Shown piece after piece: positions 28,306 through 37,836 of a stretch of DNA of 64,000 nucleotides; position 1 is the first letter of the stretch, and the number at the start of each line of letters is the position of its first letter. This stretch comes from Caballeronia jiangsuensis (lineage in GTDB: Bacteria; Pseudomonadota; Gammaproteobacteria; Burkholderiales; Burkholderiaceae), in assembly GCA_000648925.1 (NCBI GenBank), contig JFHF01000014.1:62001-126000 (forward strand), written 5' to 3'. A model generated the notes under the pieces. The model was not told the origin of the DNA. It ran no database searches and was given only the letters and a program-made list of their open reading frames with translations. A program made the translations under genes and the position numbers.

Positions 28306-30425
28306 TCCCACATTCCCTTCAGGCGCGCCGCGATATCGATTTTCGCTTTCGCGGCCGCCGCCAGCCCCGCCGCGGTCGGCGCAGCGGGCGCGATCACCGG
28401 CGGCCACGCGGCCGCTTCGAAGTTCTGCATCAGATGCGGCGGGATGAAGCGCGTGCGCTGCGCCCAGACGTGCCGGTCGCCCAGATGCGTCTGGTTGTGC
28501 ACGTAGAACCGCTGCGGCGTGATGATGTGCAGGTCTTCCTTCGCGCGCGTCATCGCCACGTAGAGCAGACGCCGCTCCTCGTCGATTTCCTCGTCGCTGC
28601 CCGTGCCCAGATCGGACGGAATGCAGCCGTCCACGCCGTTCAGCACGAACACGTTGCGCCATTCCTGGCCTTTCGCCGAGTGGATGGTCGACAGAATCAG
28701 ATAATCCTCGTCGAGCATCGGGACGCCGGATTCGTCGCTCGTCGCGTCGGGCGGATCGAGCGTGAGTTCGGTGAGAAAGCGCTCGCGCGTGGGATACGTC
28801 GACGCGATGCTCTCCATCTGCAGCACATCGCCGATGCGAATCGCCGCGTCCTCGTGATTGCGTTCCAGGTGCGGCTCGTACCAGCGGCGGATCATTTCGA
28901 ACTCGGCCGGCCAGCCGGATTCGCGGCCGCACAACTTCGCCATCAGCCCGACGAAACGCGGCCAGTCTTCGCTGGCTCGCGCGGGAGCCTGAAACCGGGC
29001 GATCGCGGCTGGCGCCTGGTCTTGCGCGACGCTATCGAGCAAGCGCCCGGCGATGGCCGGACCGATGCCCGGCAGCAACTGCGCGACCCGGAAACCCGCG
29101 ACGCGATCGCGCGGATTTTCCGCCCAGCGCAGCACCGCCAGCACGTCTTTCACGTGGACGGAATCGAGAAACTTGAGTCCGCCAAACTTCACGAAGGGAA
29201 TGTTGCGCCGCGTGAGTTCTATTTCGAGCGTCGCACTGTGATGCGCGGCGCGGAACAGCACCGCTTGCGCCTTCAACTTCATCCCCGCCTCGCGTGCTTC
29301 GAGCACTTTTTCGACAACATAACGCGCCTGATCGGCTTCATCGGCGACGGAAACGACGCGCGGCTTCTGCGCCGATGCCTTGTCGGTCCACAGGTTCTTC
29401 GTGTAGCGCTCCGACGCGAGCCCGATCACCGCATTCGATGCCTCGAGAATCGGCAGCGTCGAGCGATAGTTGCGATCGAGCGTGACGGTCGCGGCGGGCG
29501 GATCGAAATGGCCCGGAAAATCGAGGATGTTGCGCACGGTCGCGCCGCGAAACGAATAGATGGACTGCGCGTCGTCACCGACGACCGTGAGGCCGCGCCC
29601 GTCGGGCTTCATCGCGAGAAGAATGGACGCCTGCAGGCGATTGGTGTCCTGGTATTCGTCGACGAGCACGTGATCGAAACGGCTCGCGAGATCCGCCGCC
29701 ACCGAAGGCTCCGCCGCGAGATGCGACCAGTAGAGCAGCAGATCGTCGTAGTCGAGCACGCTTTGCGCCTGTTTCGCCGCGACGTAAGCGGCGAACAGAC
29801 GCTTAATGTCGGCTTCCCACTCGCGGCACCACGGATACGACTGATCGAGCACCTGACCAAGCGACGCGCCCGTGTTCACGACGCGCGAGTAGATCGCGAA
29901 GCAGGTCGACTTCGCGGGAAAGCGCTTCTCCTTCGACGACAACCCGAGTTCGTGCCGCACCAGATTCATGAGATCGGCGGAATCTTCGCGATCGTTGATC
30001 GTGAACGATGGCGCGAGCCCGACGAGATCGGCGTAATCGCGCAACAGCCGCGCGCCGACGCTGTGGAACGTGCCCGACCACGTCAGCCCCTGGGCGATCG
30101 CGCTTTTCTTGCCGAGCGCGTTCATCGCGATGCGCGACACGCGCCGTGTCATTTCGAGCGCCGCGCGGCGCGAAAACGTGAGCAGCAGAATGCGATGCGG
30201 ATCGGCGCCCTTCACCAGCAGATGCGCGACGCGATGGGCCAGCGTGTTGGTCTTGCCCGATCCCGCGCCGGCGATCACGAGCAATGGCCCGCCCGTGCGG
30301 CCCGGTTCATCGACGCCGAACTCGACGGCCTCGCGCTGAGCCTCATTGAGCTTCGCGAGATAGTCGGCGACCTGTTTCGCGGTGGAATCGGAAGCGGCGT
30401 CGGCGGTGTCGGGAAGCGTGAGCAC
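28302..30425 (-). CDS. UvrD/Rep-type superfamily 1 DNA helicase
   Basis: About 707 residues. SF1A motifs in order: Q-motif LNEAQREAV, Walker A AGAGSGKTNTL, Ia TFSRRAALEM, II VDEYQDTN, III VVGDDAQSIYSFRGA, IV LDRNYRST, V LSTIHSAKGQEWRNVFV, VI EERRLLYVAMTRAKEDL. UvrD/PcrA-like 3'-5' helicases act in repair and replication restart. The protein is a little shorter than UvrD. A GTG at 30423-30425 is preferred over a TTG at 30488, because a LexA-like box lies between them and would otherwise fall in the coding region. Confidence 0.9.
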   Translation of the reverse strand: MLTLPDTADAASDSTAKQVADYLAKLNEAQREAVEFGVDEPGRTGGPLLVIAGAGSGKTNTLAHRVAHLLVKGADPHRILLLTFSRRAALEMTRRVSRIAMNALGKKSAIAQGLTWSGTFHSVGARLLRDYADLVGLAPSFTINDREDSADLMNLVRHELGLSSKEKRFPAKSTCFAIYSRVVNTGASLGQVLDQSYPWCREWEADIKRLFAAYVAAKQAQSVLDYDDLLLYWSHLAAEPSVAADLASRFDHVLVDEYQDTNRLQASILLAMKPDGRGLTVVGDDAQSIYSFRGATVRNILDFPGHFDPPAATVTLDRNYRSTLPILEASNAVIGLASERYTKNLWTDKASAQKPRVVSVADEADQARYVVEKVLEAREAGMKLKAQAVLFRAAHHSATLEIELTRRNIPFVKFGGLKFLDSVHVKDVLAVLRWAENPRDRVAGFRVAQLLPGIGPAIAGRLLDSVAQDQAPAAIARFQAPARASEDWPRFVGLMAKLCGRESGWPAEFEMIRRWYEPHLERNHEDAAIRIGDVLQMESIASTYPTRERFLTELTLDPPDATSDESGVPMLDEDYLILSTIHSAKGQEWRNVFVLNGVDGCIPSDLGTGSDEEIDEERRLLYVAMTRAKEDLHIITPQRFYVHNQTHLGDRHVWAQRTRFIPPHLMQNFEAAAWPPVIAPAAPTAAGLAAAAKAKIDIAARLKGMWD

Positions 30426-30459
30426 GTGAAGGAAGGCGGCGGGAAAAGAGTGACGCACA

Positions 30460-30475
30460 CTGTATATCCATACAA
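30460..30475. promoter_or_regulatory. Candidate LexA (SOS) box upstream of the helicase
   Basis: CTGTATATCCATACAA: CTGT-N8-ACAA, one base off the CTGT-N8-ACAG LexA core, with the typical AT-rich centre. It ends 35 bp from the proposed helicase start. Helicases such as uvrD are LexA targets in E. coli. Binding is inferred. Confidence 0.55.
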
Positions 30476-30573
30476 CCCGCGCGCGCAAGTCTTTGGCTCG
30501 ACTAGGCTTTTGGCCCCAAATGCAACGAGCCCGGTTCGCGATGAACGGGCTCGCATCGCTACGAGAGCACGTA

Positions 30574-30831
30574 CTACTCGGCCTTCTTCGCGTTCTTCAG
30601 CTTCGCGTCGGCGGCGGCTTCGTTGGCGTCGGACTGCGCCTCCGTTTTCTTCTTGTCGGCCTTGGCCTGCGCGACGGCCGCCTTCTTGTCGGCCTTCGAT
30701 TGCTCCTTCGCGGCCTTCTGATCGGCGGCGGTCGGGGCGTCCGATGTCGTCTGGGCGAACGATGCCGCGCTCACGCTCGCAAGCGTCCCCGCGATCAGCG
30801 CCGCCAGCAGCGCATTGGTTTTTCGATTCAT
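30574..30831 (-). CDS. Small secreted Lys/Ala-rich protein
   Basis: 85 residues: a signal peptide (ALLAALIAGTLASVSAASFA, cleavage before QTTSD) and a mature part made almost entirely of Ala, Lys, Asp and Gln, probably a charged helix. No enzyme motif. It lies just downstream of, and in the same direction as, a similar small secreted protein, suggesting a pair. The ATG at 30829-30831 starts the signal peptide; a longer frame upstream adds only Arg-rich sequence. Confidence 0.75.
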   Translation of the reverse strand: MNRKTNALLAALIAGTLASVSAASFAQTTSDAPTAADQKAAKEQSKADKKAAVAQAKADKKKTEAQSDANEAAADAKLKNAKKAE

Positions 30832-30894
30832 GATGTCCTCCCTTCTTTTAGATGCCGCGAGCGCCGCGACGCGCGGCCTCACGGCGCGTCACGC

Positions 30895-31293
30895 TCAGTG
30901 CTGCAGACCCGCGTCCTTCGGCGTGCCCGGCTCCGTCGCGTTCAGTTCCGCCTTGGCGGCGTCCTTGTCCGCCTTGCGATTGATCTTCGCGTTCTGCACT
31001 TCTTCCTTGTATTGCGCCTTGGCCTGCTGGTTCTGCGCCTTCAGCTCGGCCTTCGACGCCTTCTTCGACGCGCGATACTCGGCGTTGGCCTGCGCGTTCG
31101 CGTTGCGGCGCTGGACGAGCGGATCGGTCGGCGCCGGCGCGACGACGTTCTGTTGCGGCGGCGTCATCGGCTGCTGGGCCTGCATCGGCTGCGGCTGCAC
31201 CGGCTCGGGCTGCGTCGCGGTCTGAGCGTAAGCGCCCGAAGCGGCGAACGTGGCGATGGCGGAGCCGATCAAAAGGATTCGTGCGCGAGTCAT
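30895..31293 (-). CDS. Small secreted Gln/Pro- and Lys/Ala-rich protein
   Basis: 132 residues: a signal peptide (ILLIGSAIATFAASGAYA), a Gln/Pro/Met stretch to about residue 55, then a Lys/Ala/Glu-rich helical tail. No recognisable fold or catalytic motif. It is 63 bp upstream of the other small Lys/Ala-rich exported protein, whose composition it shares, and the two could be related by duplication. Confidence 0.75.
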   Translation of the reverse strand: MTRARILLIGSAIATFAASGAYAQTATQPEPVQPQPMQAQQPMTPPQQNVVAPAPTDPLVQRRNANAQANAEYRASKKASKAELKAQNQQAKAQYKEEVQNAKINRKADKDAAKAELNATEPGTPKDAGLQH

Positions 31294-31596
31294 AAGCTAG
31301 TCCTCTCTATAGTTGGCGTCGGCGGCGCGCTGAAAGCGGTGAAACGAGCGAGCCGCGCGACTTTTGTCGATTCGAAAGATGACCGAAGCTTTGTCGATCA
31401 AACGGTCGGACCGGGCGACGATCGGGCGAGTTCTCGAAAACCAGTCATTGTTACCGACGGTTTCATCTGGCTACATTTGCCAACCAGTCCGCTTGCGATC
31501 CGATTACCGGTCCCGCGATGGCACTCAGCACGACGCGTGCCCGGCGCACCGTTGTGCGTGGTTTATCATGGAGGCCTTTCCTGCTTCACCCGTCCC

Positions 31597-31818
31597 ATGC
31601 CGCCACTCCAGTTCACCCTCACCGGCGATTACGTCGAACTCCACAATCTGCTGAAGCTGATGGGCCTCGCGGACAGCGGCGGCTCCGCGAAGGCGCGCGT
31701 CGCAATGGGCGATGTCACCGTCGACGGCAAGGTGGAGCTGCGCAAAACGTGCAAGATCCGCGCGGGTCAGCGGGTGAAGCTCGACGGCCAAACGATCCAC
31801 GTCCGCGCCCCCGAATAG
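31597..31818 (+). CDS. S4-domain RNA-binding protein (YbcJ-like)
   Basis: 73 residues consisting of one S4 fold: FTLTGDYVELHNLLKLMGLA, GSAKARVAMGDVTVDGKVE and RAGQRVKLDGQTIHV. Stand-alone S4 proteins of this size (YbcJ, YaaA) bind structured RNA; the target is unknown. The ATG at 31597 is chosen because it gives the exact family N terminus. The 300 bp before it hold no other gene. Confidence 0.88.
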   Translation: MPPLQFTLTGDYVELHNLLKLMGLADSGGSAKARVAMGDVTVDGKVELRKTCKIRAGQRVKLDGQTIHVRAPE

Positions 31819-32066
31819 CATCGCCGCCACTTGCGCGCCTGCGCCGCGCACTTGAGAAAATCCGGCCATAAGCGATCGTGTCATCGACATGCCGCACGCG
31901 ACGCAATAAGCTAGTCGTCTTTCGTTCTGGTTTCAGCGCCGGGTCTGTAGCGTCGGTTTTCCCGTCAGCGCGCGTTTCGCAGCGCGCTCCGCTTGTTGCC
32001 CTTCCGCTTTCCAGTCCGCGACGCTCGGTGCGCTGAGCGCCGCCTTTGTTTTCGATCCGAGCAGCC

Positions 32067-33515
32067 ATGCAACCGCAAGTCACGCGCGCGACACGCGCGC
32101 ATCAAGGACCGCCGAGCCTCTCGCGTCATGCCGTCGATACGGCGCGCGTCGCCGCGCCGCTCGCCATCGCGCAACTCTCGCAGATGGCGATGGGCGTCAC
32201 CGACACCATCCTGCTCGGCTCGCTCGGCCCCGACGCGCTCGCGGCAGGCGGCCTCGGCGCGAACCTCTTCTTCGTCGTCGTGACGCTGCTGCAGGGCGTG
32301 CTGACATCGGTTTCCGTGTCGGTCGCGCACGCGCGCGGCTCGAACGCCGACGACCGCGTGCCGGGCATCTACTGGACGGGGCTCGTGCTTTCCATCCTGC
32401 TCGCCGTGCCCGCGTTCGTGCTGCTGAGCTACGCCGAGCCGATCCTGCTCGCGTTCCACGAACCCGCGACGCTCGCGAAGAACGTCGGCGAATATTGCGC
32501 GGTGCTGCGCTGGGGGACGCCGGCCAGTCTTATCGGCGTCGGGATGATGCGCGCGTTTCTGCCCGCGATCGGCGCGGCGCGCAGACTCCTGTGGATCTCG
32601 ATCGGCGGCGTGTTCGTCAACGGCTTTCTCAACTACGGGCTGATCCACGGCGCGTACGGCCTGCCGCGCGAAGGCTTTCTCGGTTCGGCCGCTGCGACCA
32701 CGATCACCGTCTGGGGCATCGCGATCGCACTCGTCGCGGTGCTGCATCTGCGGCCGCGCTACCGGCATTTCGTCGTGCGCGCGCGCCCGCGTCTGCCGCT
32801 GATGGGCGAGCTCTTCGGCCTCGGCTGGCCCGTCGCGATCACCTACGGCGTCGAATCGACGCTCTTTCTCGCCACCGGCATGATGGTCGGCCTGCTCGGC
32901 GAAGCGCCGCTCGCCGCGCACCAGATCGCGCTCAACGTCGCGTCGGTCGCGTTCATGGTGCCGCTCGCGATCGGTCAGGCGGCCAACGTGCGCGTCGGCT
33001 ACTGGGTCGGCGCGGGCGTGCCGGTCGCGGCGCGGCATGCGGGCTTCGTCGCGCTCGCGCTCGGCGTCGGCTTCATGGTGTGCTCGGGCCTCGTGCTGAT
33101 CACCGTGCCGCGCGCGATCGTCGGCCTGTATCTGAATCTCGACGATCCCGCCAACGCGCATACCGTCGCGCTCGCGGCGTCGCTGCTCGGCGTCGCGGCC
33201 GTGTTCCAGATCGTCGACGGCATGCAGACGGTCGGCTCCGGCTGCCTGCGCGGTCTGAAAGACACGCGCATCCCGATGCTCGCCGCCGCGTTCGGCTACT
33301 GGGGCGTCGGCTTTCCGACCGGCTATGTGCTCGCGTTCCACTTCGAGCTGGGCGCGAAGGGCCTGTGGTGGGGACTCGCCGCCGGACTCGCGAGCGTCGC
33401 CGTATTGATGACGCTGCGGTTTCATCGCATCAGCCGGCGCTTCATCGAAACGGGCGTCGCGCCCCTGCCCGACGACACCGACGCCGCGAGCGCCGCGCCG
33501 CACGGACACGTCTGA
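32067..33515 (+). CDS. MATE family multidrug/Na+ exporter
   Basis: 482 residues and twelve hydrophobic helices arranged in two MATE repeats: PLAIAQLSQMAMGVTDTILL opens the first, GLGWPVAITYGVESTLFLAT the second, each with the conserved Q/E-containing helix. DinF/NorM-like proteins export cationic drugs or organic acids. The ATG at 32067 is preferred to a TTG at 32046. No linked regulator. Confidence 0.92.
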   Translation: MQPQVTRATRAHQGPPSLSRHAVDTARVAAPLAIAQLSQMAMGVTDTILLGSLGPDALAAGGLGANLFFVVVTLLQGVLTSVSVSVAHARGSNADDRVPGIYWTGLVLSILLAVPAFVLLSYAEPILLAFHEPATLAKNVGEYCAVLRWGTPASLIGVGMMRAFLPAIGAARRLLWISIGGVFVNGFLNYGLIHGAYGLPREGFLGSAAATTITVWGIAIALVAVLHLRPRYRHFVVRARPRLPLMGELFGLGWPVAITYGVESTLFLATGMMVGLLGEAPLAAHQIALNVASVAFMVPLAIGQAANVRVGYWVGAGVPVAARHAGFVALALGVGFMVCSGLVLITVPRAIVGLYLNLDDPANAHTVALAASLLGVAAVFQIVDGMQTVGSGCLRGLKDTRIPMLAAAFGYWGVGFPTGYVLAFHFELGAKGLWWGLAAGLASVAVLMTLRFHRISRRFIETGVAPLPDDTDAASAAPHGHV

Positions 33516-33560
33516 TAAGCACACGATGCACGCGCCGATTTGCATAGCACGAATGCTTGG

Positions 33561-33589
33561 TTGGGCCGCACGGCGCGCATTGCTACGAT
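33561..33589 (+). promoter_or_regulatory. Predicted promoter of the candidate small RNA
   Basis: TTGGGC at 33561-33566 and TACGAT at 33584-33589, spacer 17, with an extended -10 (TGC before TACGAT). Transcription would start near 33596, at the first base of the sRNA's first hairpin. Confidence 0.5.
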
Positions 33590-33595
33590 GAACCC

Positions 33596-33661
33596 GTCTC
33601 CTCCTTGAGACATCTGTGACAGGGGTTGTCAGCCCGCTTCAGCCAAGCGGGCTTTTTTTTG
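33596..33661 (+). ncRNA. Candidate small RNA with an anti-Shine-Dalgarno loop
   Basis: A ~66-nt unit between the MATE and PLD genes that folds into three consecutive hairpins. The first is GTCTC-CTCCTT-GAGAC, whose loop shows CUCCUU, complementary to ribosome binding sites. The second is TGACA-GGGGT-TGTCA. The third is a strong terminator, GCCCGCTT-CAGCC-AAGCGGGC, with eight T. A sigma-70 promoter ends at the expected distance upstream. C-rich loops of this type occur in several alpha- and beta-proteobacterial trans-acting sRNAs. It could instead be only the terminator region of the MATE gene. Confidence 0.5.
33632..33661 (+). terminator. Rho-independent terminator
   Basis: Eight-bp GC-rich stem GCCCGCTT/AAGCGGGC, five-base loop, then TTTTTTTT. 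It is the 3' end of the candidate sRNA and may also end the MATE transcript. Confidence 0.92.
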
Positions 33662-33831
33662 TCTTCAGCGTCCTCTTCCCCTCACTCGCGGGCATTCCGT
33701 CCGACCTTTTTCCGATTTCCCATAAAATAATTTCGAGATGCGCGGTGCGAGAACGCGCCTTGCTTCATCGTGCCGTCCGTCGAATGCGTCAGGACGTGCC
33801 GAGTCGCGACAACTAAAAACGAGGAATCGAA

Positions 33832-35511
33832 GTGTCGGAAAGCCGGGGGATGTGGGAAGTGACAGAGCGTGGCGCGAAGCACGCCAGCATCGAAAGAAGA
33901 TTGAGCGACGCCGTGCGCAATGTGGCCATCGTCCTGTTGACGACGGCGCTCGCCGCCTGCGCGACGCGCCCGCCCGCGACGGCGTTCGATCGGCCGGAGA
34001 GCCGCGCGCTGGCGTCGAACGAAGCGACGCCGCTCGCGAACGCGCTCGCGCCGCTGGAACGGCAGCATCCGGATCAGTCGGCAGTGCGCCTTCTGCCGAC
34101 CGGCACCGACGCGCTGCAGGCCCGTATCGCGCTCGCGCGCGCGGCGACCAAGACGCTCGACATGCAGTACTACATCGCCGAGGAGGACAACACCGGCAAG
34201 CTGCTCTTGGGCGCGGCGCTCTATGCGGCGGATCGCGGGGTGCGGGTGCGCATGCTCGTCGACGATCTGAACTTCAAGGACATCGACCAGATCATGGCGG
34301 CGCTCAATTCGCACGACAAGATCGAGATCCGCGTGTTCAACCCGTACGGCAGCACGCAGCGCAGCTTTTCCGAGCGCACGCAGAATTTCTTCACGCAGCT
34401 TGGCCACTTCACGCGCCGCATGCATAACAAGGCGATGATCGCGGACAACCAGATCGCGATCGTCGGCGGACGCAATCTCGGCGACGAATACTTCAGCGCG
34501 AGCCCGACGCTGCAGTTCCGCGATCTCGACGTCTTCGCTGCGGGCCCGGTGACGCACGAAATCTCCGCGAGCTTCGACGATTACTGGAACAGCTCGCTTG
34601 CGTATCCGCTGCGCGCGCTGAACAAGCAGAAGTTCGATCCGTCCGAGCTCGACAAGACCCGCGACGACCTGCGCGCGCACTGGCGCCAGCAGGCCGAGCC
34701 GCTGAACGCGAAGCCGCTCAACGCGACACCGCTCGCGCAGCAGATTTCGCGCGAGGAAATGGGCCTCGTGTGGGCGCCGACGGAATTCCATGTCGATTCG
34801 CCGTCGAAGATCGAGCATCCGAGCGACGACTACAAGAGTCCGCCGATGCAGCGCCTGATCGACTTGCTGAAAGACGCGCAGAGCGAATTCCTGATCCTCT
34901 CGCCCTACTTCGTGCCGCACGACGCGGGCGTGAAGGCGCTTGGCGATCTGACGAAGCGTCATGTGCGCGTCGCGGTGCTGACCAATTCGCTCGCCGCGAC
35001 CGATGCCGTCGCCGTGCAAGCGGGCTACGCGCCGTATCGCATTCCGATGTTGCAGAACGGCGTCGAACTGTACGAATTCAAGCCGATTCAGGCCGAAGGC
35101 GAAAGCAGCCCGCGCGCGGGTCTCTTCGGCTCGCAGTCGCGCGCGAGCCTGCACGCGAAGGCCTATGTGATCGATCGGAGTATCCTCGTGATCGGCTCCA
35201 TGAATCTCGATCCGCGCTCGGCCAAGCTGAATACCGAACTCGCGCTGGTGATCCACAGCAAGCCGATCGCCGAGGAAGCCGCGAGACTCTTCGCGAACGG
35301 CATCTCGCCGAAAATGAGCTGGCGCGTGCAACTGGCGAGCGCGGCGGTCACCGAGGAGCTGAGGCGCACGGGCGCGCCGCAGTCGGGCCTCGTCTGGACG
35401 ACCGAGGCGAACGGCGACCTCGTCACCTACAATTTCGATCCCGAGGCAGGTTTTTATCGCAATGCGATGACGGGCCTCTTCATGCTGCTGCCCGTCGACA
35501 AGCAGCTTTGA
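33832..35511 (+). CDS. Phospholipase D-like lipoprotein (cardiolipin synthase family)
   Basis: 559 residues with two HKD catalytic motifs: [19 protein letters not shown] and [19 protein letters not shown], each H-x-K-x4-D. The N terminus has a hydrophobic stretch ending in [11 protein letters not shown], a lipobox with Cys43, so the enzyme is probably an outer-membrane or periplasmic lipoprotein. ClsC-type cardiolipin synthases of E. coli are similar in layout. The start is a GTG at 33832 behind GAGGAATCGAA; an ATG six codons later is possible. fumC follows in 26 bp. Confidence 0.88.
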   Translation: MSESRGMWEVTERGAKHASIERRLSDAVRNVAIVLLTTALAACATRPPATAFDRPESRALASNEATPLANALAPLERQHPDQSAVRLLPTGTDALQARIALARAATKTLDMQYYIAEEDNTGKLLLGAALYAADRGVRVRMLVDDLNFKDIDQIMAALNSHDKIEIRVFNPYGSTQRSFSERTQNFFTQLGHFTRRMHNKAMIADNQIAIVGGRNLGDEYFSASPTLQFRDLDVFAAGPVTHEISASFDDYWNSSLAYPLRALNKQKFDPSELDKTRDDLRAHWRQQAEPLNAKPLNATPLAQQISREEMGLVWAPTEFHVDSPSKIEHPSDDYKSPPMQRLIDLLKDAQSEFLILSPYFVPHDAGVKALGDLTKRHVRVAVLTNSLAATDAVAVQAGYAPYRIPMLQNGVELYEFKPIQAEGESSPRAGLFGSQSRASLHAKAYVIDRSILVIGSMNLDPRSAKLNTELALVIHSKPIAEEAARLFANGISPKMSWRVQLASAAVTEELRRTGAPQSGLVWTTEANGDLVTYNFDPEAGFYRNAMTGLFMLLPVDKQL

Positions 35512-35537
35512 TCCAACTTCGTAAGGGAACTCACGCC

Positions 35538-36944
35538 ATGACACACGATGCGAAGGGCGACGTACGGATGGAGAAGGACACGTTCGGCGAAATCGCCGTG
35601 CCGAACGACAAGCTTTGGGGCGCGCAGACGCAGCGCTCGCTGCAGAACTTCAAGATTTCGACGGAAAAGCAGTCGCCCGAGCTGATCACCGCGCTCGCGA
35701 TCATCAAGCATGCGGCCGCCGAGGTGAACGAAGGGCTGAAGGTGCTCGATTCGAAGAAGGCGAAGGCGATCGTTCAGGCTGCCGAGGAAATCATCGACGG
35801 CAAGCATCCCGATGAATTTCCGCTCGCCGTGTGGCAGACCGGCTCGGGCACGCAGACCAACATGAACCTCAACGAGGTGATCGCCAATCGCGCGAGCGAG
35901 ATCATGGGCGGCTCGCGCGGCGAAGAACGGCTCGTGCATCCGAACGACGACGTGAATCGCGGCCAGTCGTCAAACGATGTGTTCCCGACGGCGATGCACG
36001 TCGCCGCGGCGATGGCGATCACGAAGCATCTGATTCCGTCGCTCAAGACGCTGCGCGATACGCTCGACAAGAAGGCGAAGGCCTTCGACAAGATCGTGAA
36101 GATCGGCCGCACGCACTTGCAGGATGCGACGCCGCTCACGCTCGGGCAGGAGTTTTCAGGTTACGTGGCGCAGCTTGATCAGGGCATCAGGCATGTCGAG
36201 GCGACGCTGCCGCATCTGTATCAGCTCGCGCAGGGCGGCACGGCGGTCGGCACGGGACTGAACGCGCATCCGGACTTCGCGGTGAAGGTCGCGGCGGCGA
36301 TCGGCAAGCTCACCGGCCTGCCCTTCGAAACCGCGCCGAACAAGTTCGAAGTGATGGCCGCCGCCGATGCGCTCGTCGCCGCGCACGGCGCGCTGAAGAC
36401 GATCGCCGCGGGCATGATGAAGATCGCCAACGACATCCGCTGGCTCGCGAGCGGGCCGCGCTGCGGGCTCGGCGAACTGTCGATTCCGGAGAACGAGCCG
36501 GGCAGCTCGATCATGCCGGGCAAGGTGAACCCGACGCAATCCGAAGCCGTGACCATGCTGTGTTGCCAGGTGTTCGGCAACGACGTCGCGGTGAACTTCG
36601 GCGGCGCGAGCGGCAACTTCGAACTGAACGTCTTCCGGCCGATGATCGCGCATAACGTGCTGCAGTCCGTCCGACTGCTCGCCGACGGCGCGCAGAGCTT
36701 CAACGACAACTGCGCGGTCGGCATCGAGCCGAACGAGAAGCGCATCGACAGTCTGCTCAATGAATCGCTGATGCTCGTGACGGCGCTCAATCCGCATATC
36801 GGCTACGACAAAGCGGCGCAGATCGCGAAGAAAGCGCACAAGGAAGGCACGACGCTCAAGGCCGCCGCGCTCGCGCTCGGTCATGTGACCGAACAGCAGT
36901 TCGATGAATGGGTCAAGCCGGGCGATATGGTGGGGAACAAGTAG
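35538..36944 (+). CDS. fumC: Class II fumarate hydratase
   Basis: 468-residue FumC, converting fumarate and L-malate in the TCA cycle without an Fe-S cluster. The class II signature [17 protein letters not shown] is intact, as are [19 protein letters not shown] and [18 protein letters not shown]. The ATG at 35538 begins [18 protein letters not shown]; a second ATG ten codons on could serve as well. It converges on the thioesterase gene, and a GC-rich inverted repeat (GCGGCGGG/CCCGCCGC, about 36,965-36,992) lies between the two. Confidence 0.97.
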   Translation: MTHDAKGDVRMEKDTFGEIAVPNDKLWGAQTQRSLQNFKISTEKQSPELITALAIIKHAAAEVNEGLKVLDSKKAKAIVQAAEEIIDGKHPDEFPLAVWQTGSGTQTNMNLNEVIANRASEIMGGSRGEERLVHPNDDVNRGQSSNDVFPTAMHVAAAMAITKHLIPSLKTLRDTLDKKAKAFDKIVKIGRTHLQDATPLTLGQEFSGYVAQLDQGIRHVEATLPHLYQLAQGGTAVGTGLNAHPDFAVKVAAAIGKLTGLPFETAPNKFEVMAAADALVAAHGALKTIAAGMMKIANDIRWLASGPRCGLGELSIPENEPGSSIMPGKVNPTQSEAVTMLCCQVFGNDVAVNFGGASGNFELNVFRPMIAHNVLQSVRLLADGAQSFNDNCAVGIEPNEKRIDSLLNESLMLVTALNPHIGYDKAAQIAKKAHKEGTTLKAAALALGHVTEQQFDEWVKPGDMVGNK

Positions 36945-36974
36945 GCGCGCCCTTCTCCGAAAAAAGCGGCGGGA

Positions 36975-37496
36975 TCAGACCTTCCCCGCCGCGACCTCTT
37001 CCGGCTTCAGTTCGACGATCGCGTCGAGCGCATCCTTCACGTCCATCGCGTATTTCGCGAGACGCTTTTCCTCGTCCGTTTCCGGCACGAAGGCAGGCAC
37101 GGGCGTCGGCTGGCCTTTTTCATCGACGGCGACGAAGACCATCAGGCAATCGGTCGTCTGCTGAAGCTCGCCGACTTTCGGATCGCCCGCGTGCACCGAG
37201 ATATGAATGTGCATGCTGGTGCGCCCGGTCGTCACCACGCGCGCGCGCAACTCGACCAGATTGCCGACGAGAATCGGCCGGCGAAAGCGGATATTGCCGA
37301 CGCTCACCGTCACCGCGTAGCGACCGGACCACATCGCGGCGCAGGCATAGGCTGTTTCGTCGATCCATTTCATCAGCGCGCCGCCGTGCACCTTGCCGCC
37401 GAAGTTCACCGAGGTCGGCTCGGCGAGAAAGCGGAAAGTGGTTTCGGCGCGGCTTTTCGGAACCGCGGGAATGGGAGATGAGGTCGGCGTATTCAT
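36975..37496 (-). CDS. Acyl-CoA thioesterase, hotdog fold (YciA/BFIT type)
   Basis: 173 residues. NFGGKVHGGALMKWIDETAY holds the hotdog helix with the catalytic Asp/Asn region, and VGNIRFRRPILVGNLVEL and TTDCLMVFVAVDEKG are conserved strands. It hydrolyses acyl-CoA; chain length preference is unknown. The ATG at 37494-37496 (MNTPTSSPIPAVPKSRAE) is chosen; the open frame upstream has unrelated composition. Confidence 0.9.
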   Translation of the reverse strand: MNTPTSSPIPAVPKSRAETTFRFLAEPTSVNFGGKVHGGALMKWIDETAYACAAMWSGRYAVTVSVGNIRFRRPILVGNLVELRARVVTTGRTSMHIHISVHAGDPKVGELQQTTDCLMVFVAVDEKGQPTPVPAFVPETDEEKRLAKYAMDVKDALDAIVELKPEEVAAGKV

Positions 37497-37548
37497 GGGG
37501 ATGCCCGTCTGGTGCGGAAATGAATGCCGATTATAGGGTCGGCAATAT

Positions 37549-37692
37549 TCAATCGTGGACGGTAATGCCCTGATCGATGGTGCCGTACATCGTGATGCTG
37601 CCGCCCCCGCCCGCCGATGACGACGGCCCGCCCGCGCAGCCTGCACAAAGCATGAGAACGCTGATCACGCTCGCGAGAATGAATCTGGACAT
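37549..37692 (-). CDS. Small lipoprotein, 47 residues
   Basis: Short gene encoding MSRFILASVISVLMLCAGCA then a Gly/Ser linker and a short tail ending GTIDQGITVHD. The hydrophobic lead followed by CAGC is a lipoprotein-type signal with Cys19 as the likely lipidated residue. Similar tiny GGGGSITMYGTID-tailed proteins are common in Burkholderia and of unknown role. An SD-like AGGAGAAT precedes the ATG. Confidence 0.7.
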   Translation of the reverse strand: MSRFILASVISVLMLCAGCAGGPSSSAGGGGSITMYGTIDQGITVHD

Positions 37693-37836
37693 GGAAATTC
37701 TCCTGCTGGCTGAAATGCCAGCGGTCATTCTAGCCCTACGCTTCGTGCATCGACATTTCGGCGCGCGGTGAAACATCGGATGCGGAGCCGCGCTAGAGTG
37801 GATAGGTCGATTACTACGCCCGACAGGGACATCGCC

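Noticed and set aside
31965-33545. 526-codon frame antisense to the MATE gene
   Set aside because: Hydrophilic Arg/Glu/Asp-rich product, exactly what the antisense of a membrane protein looks like in high-GC DNA.
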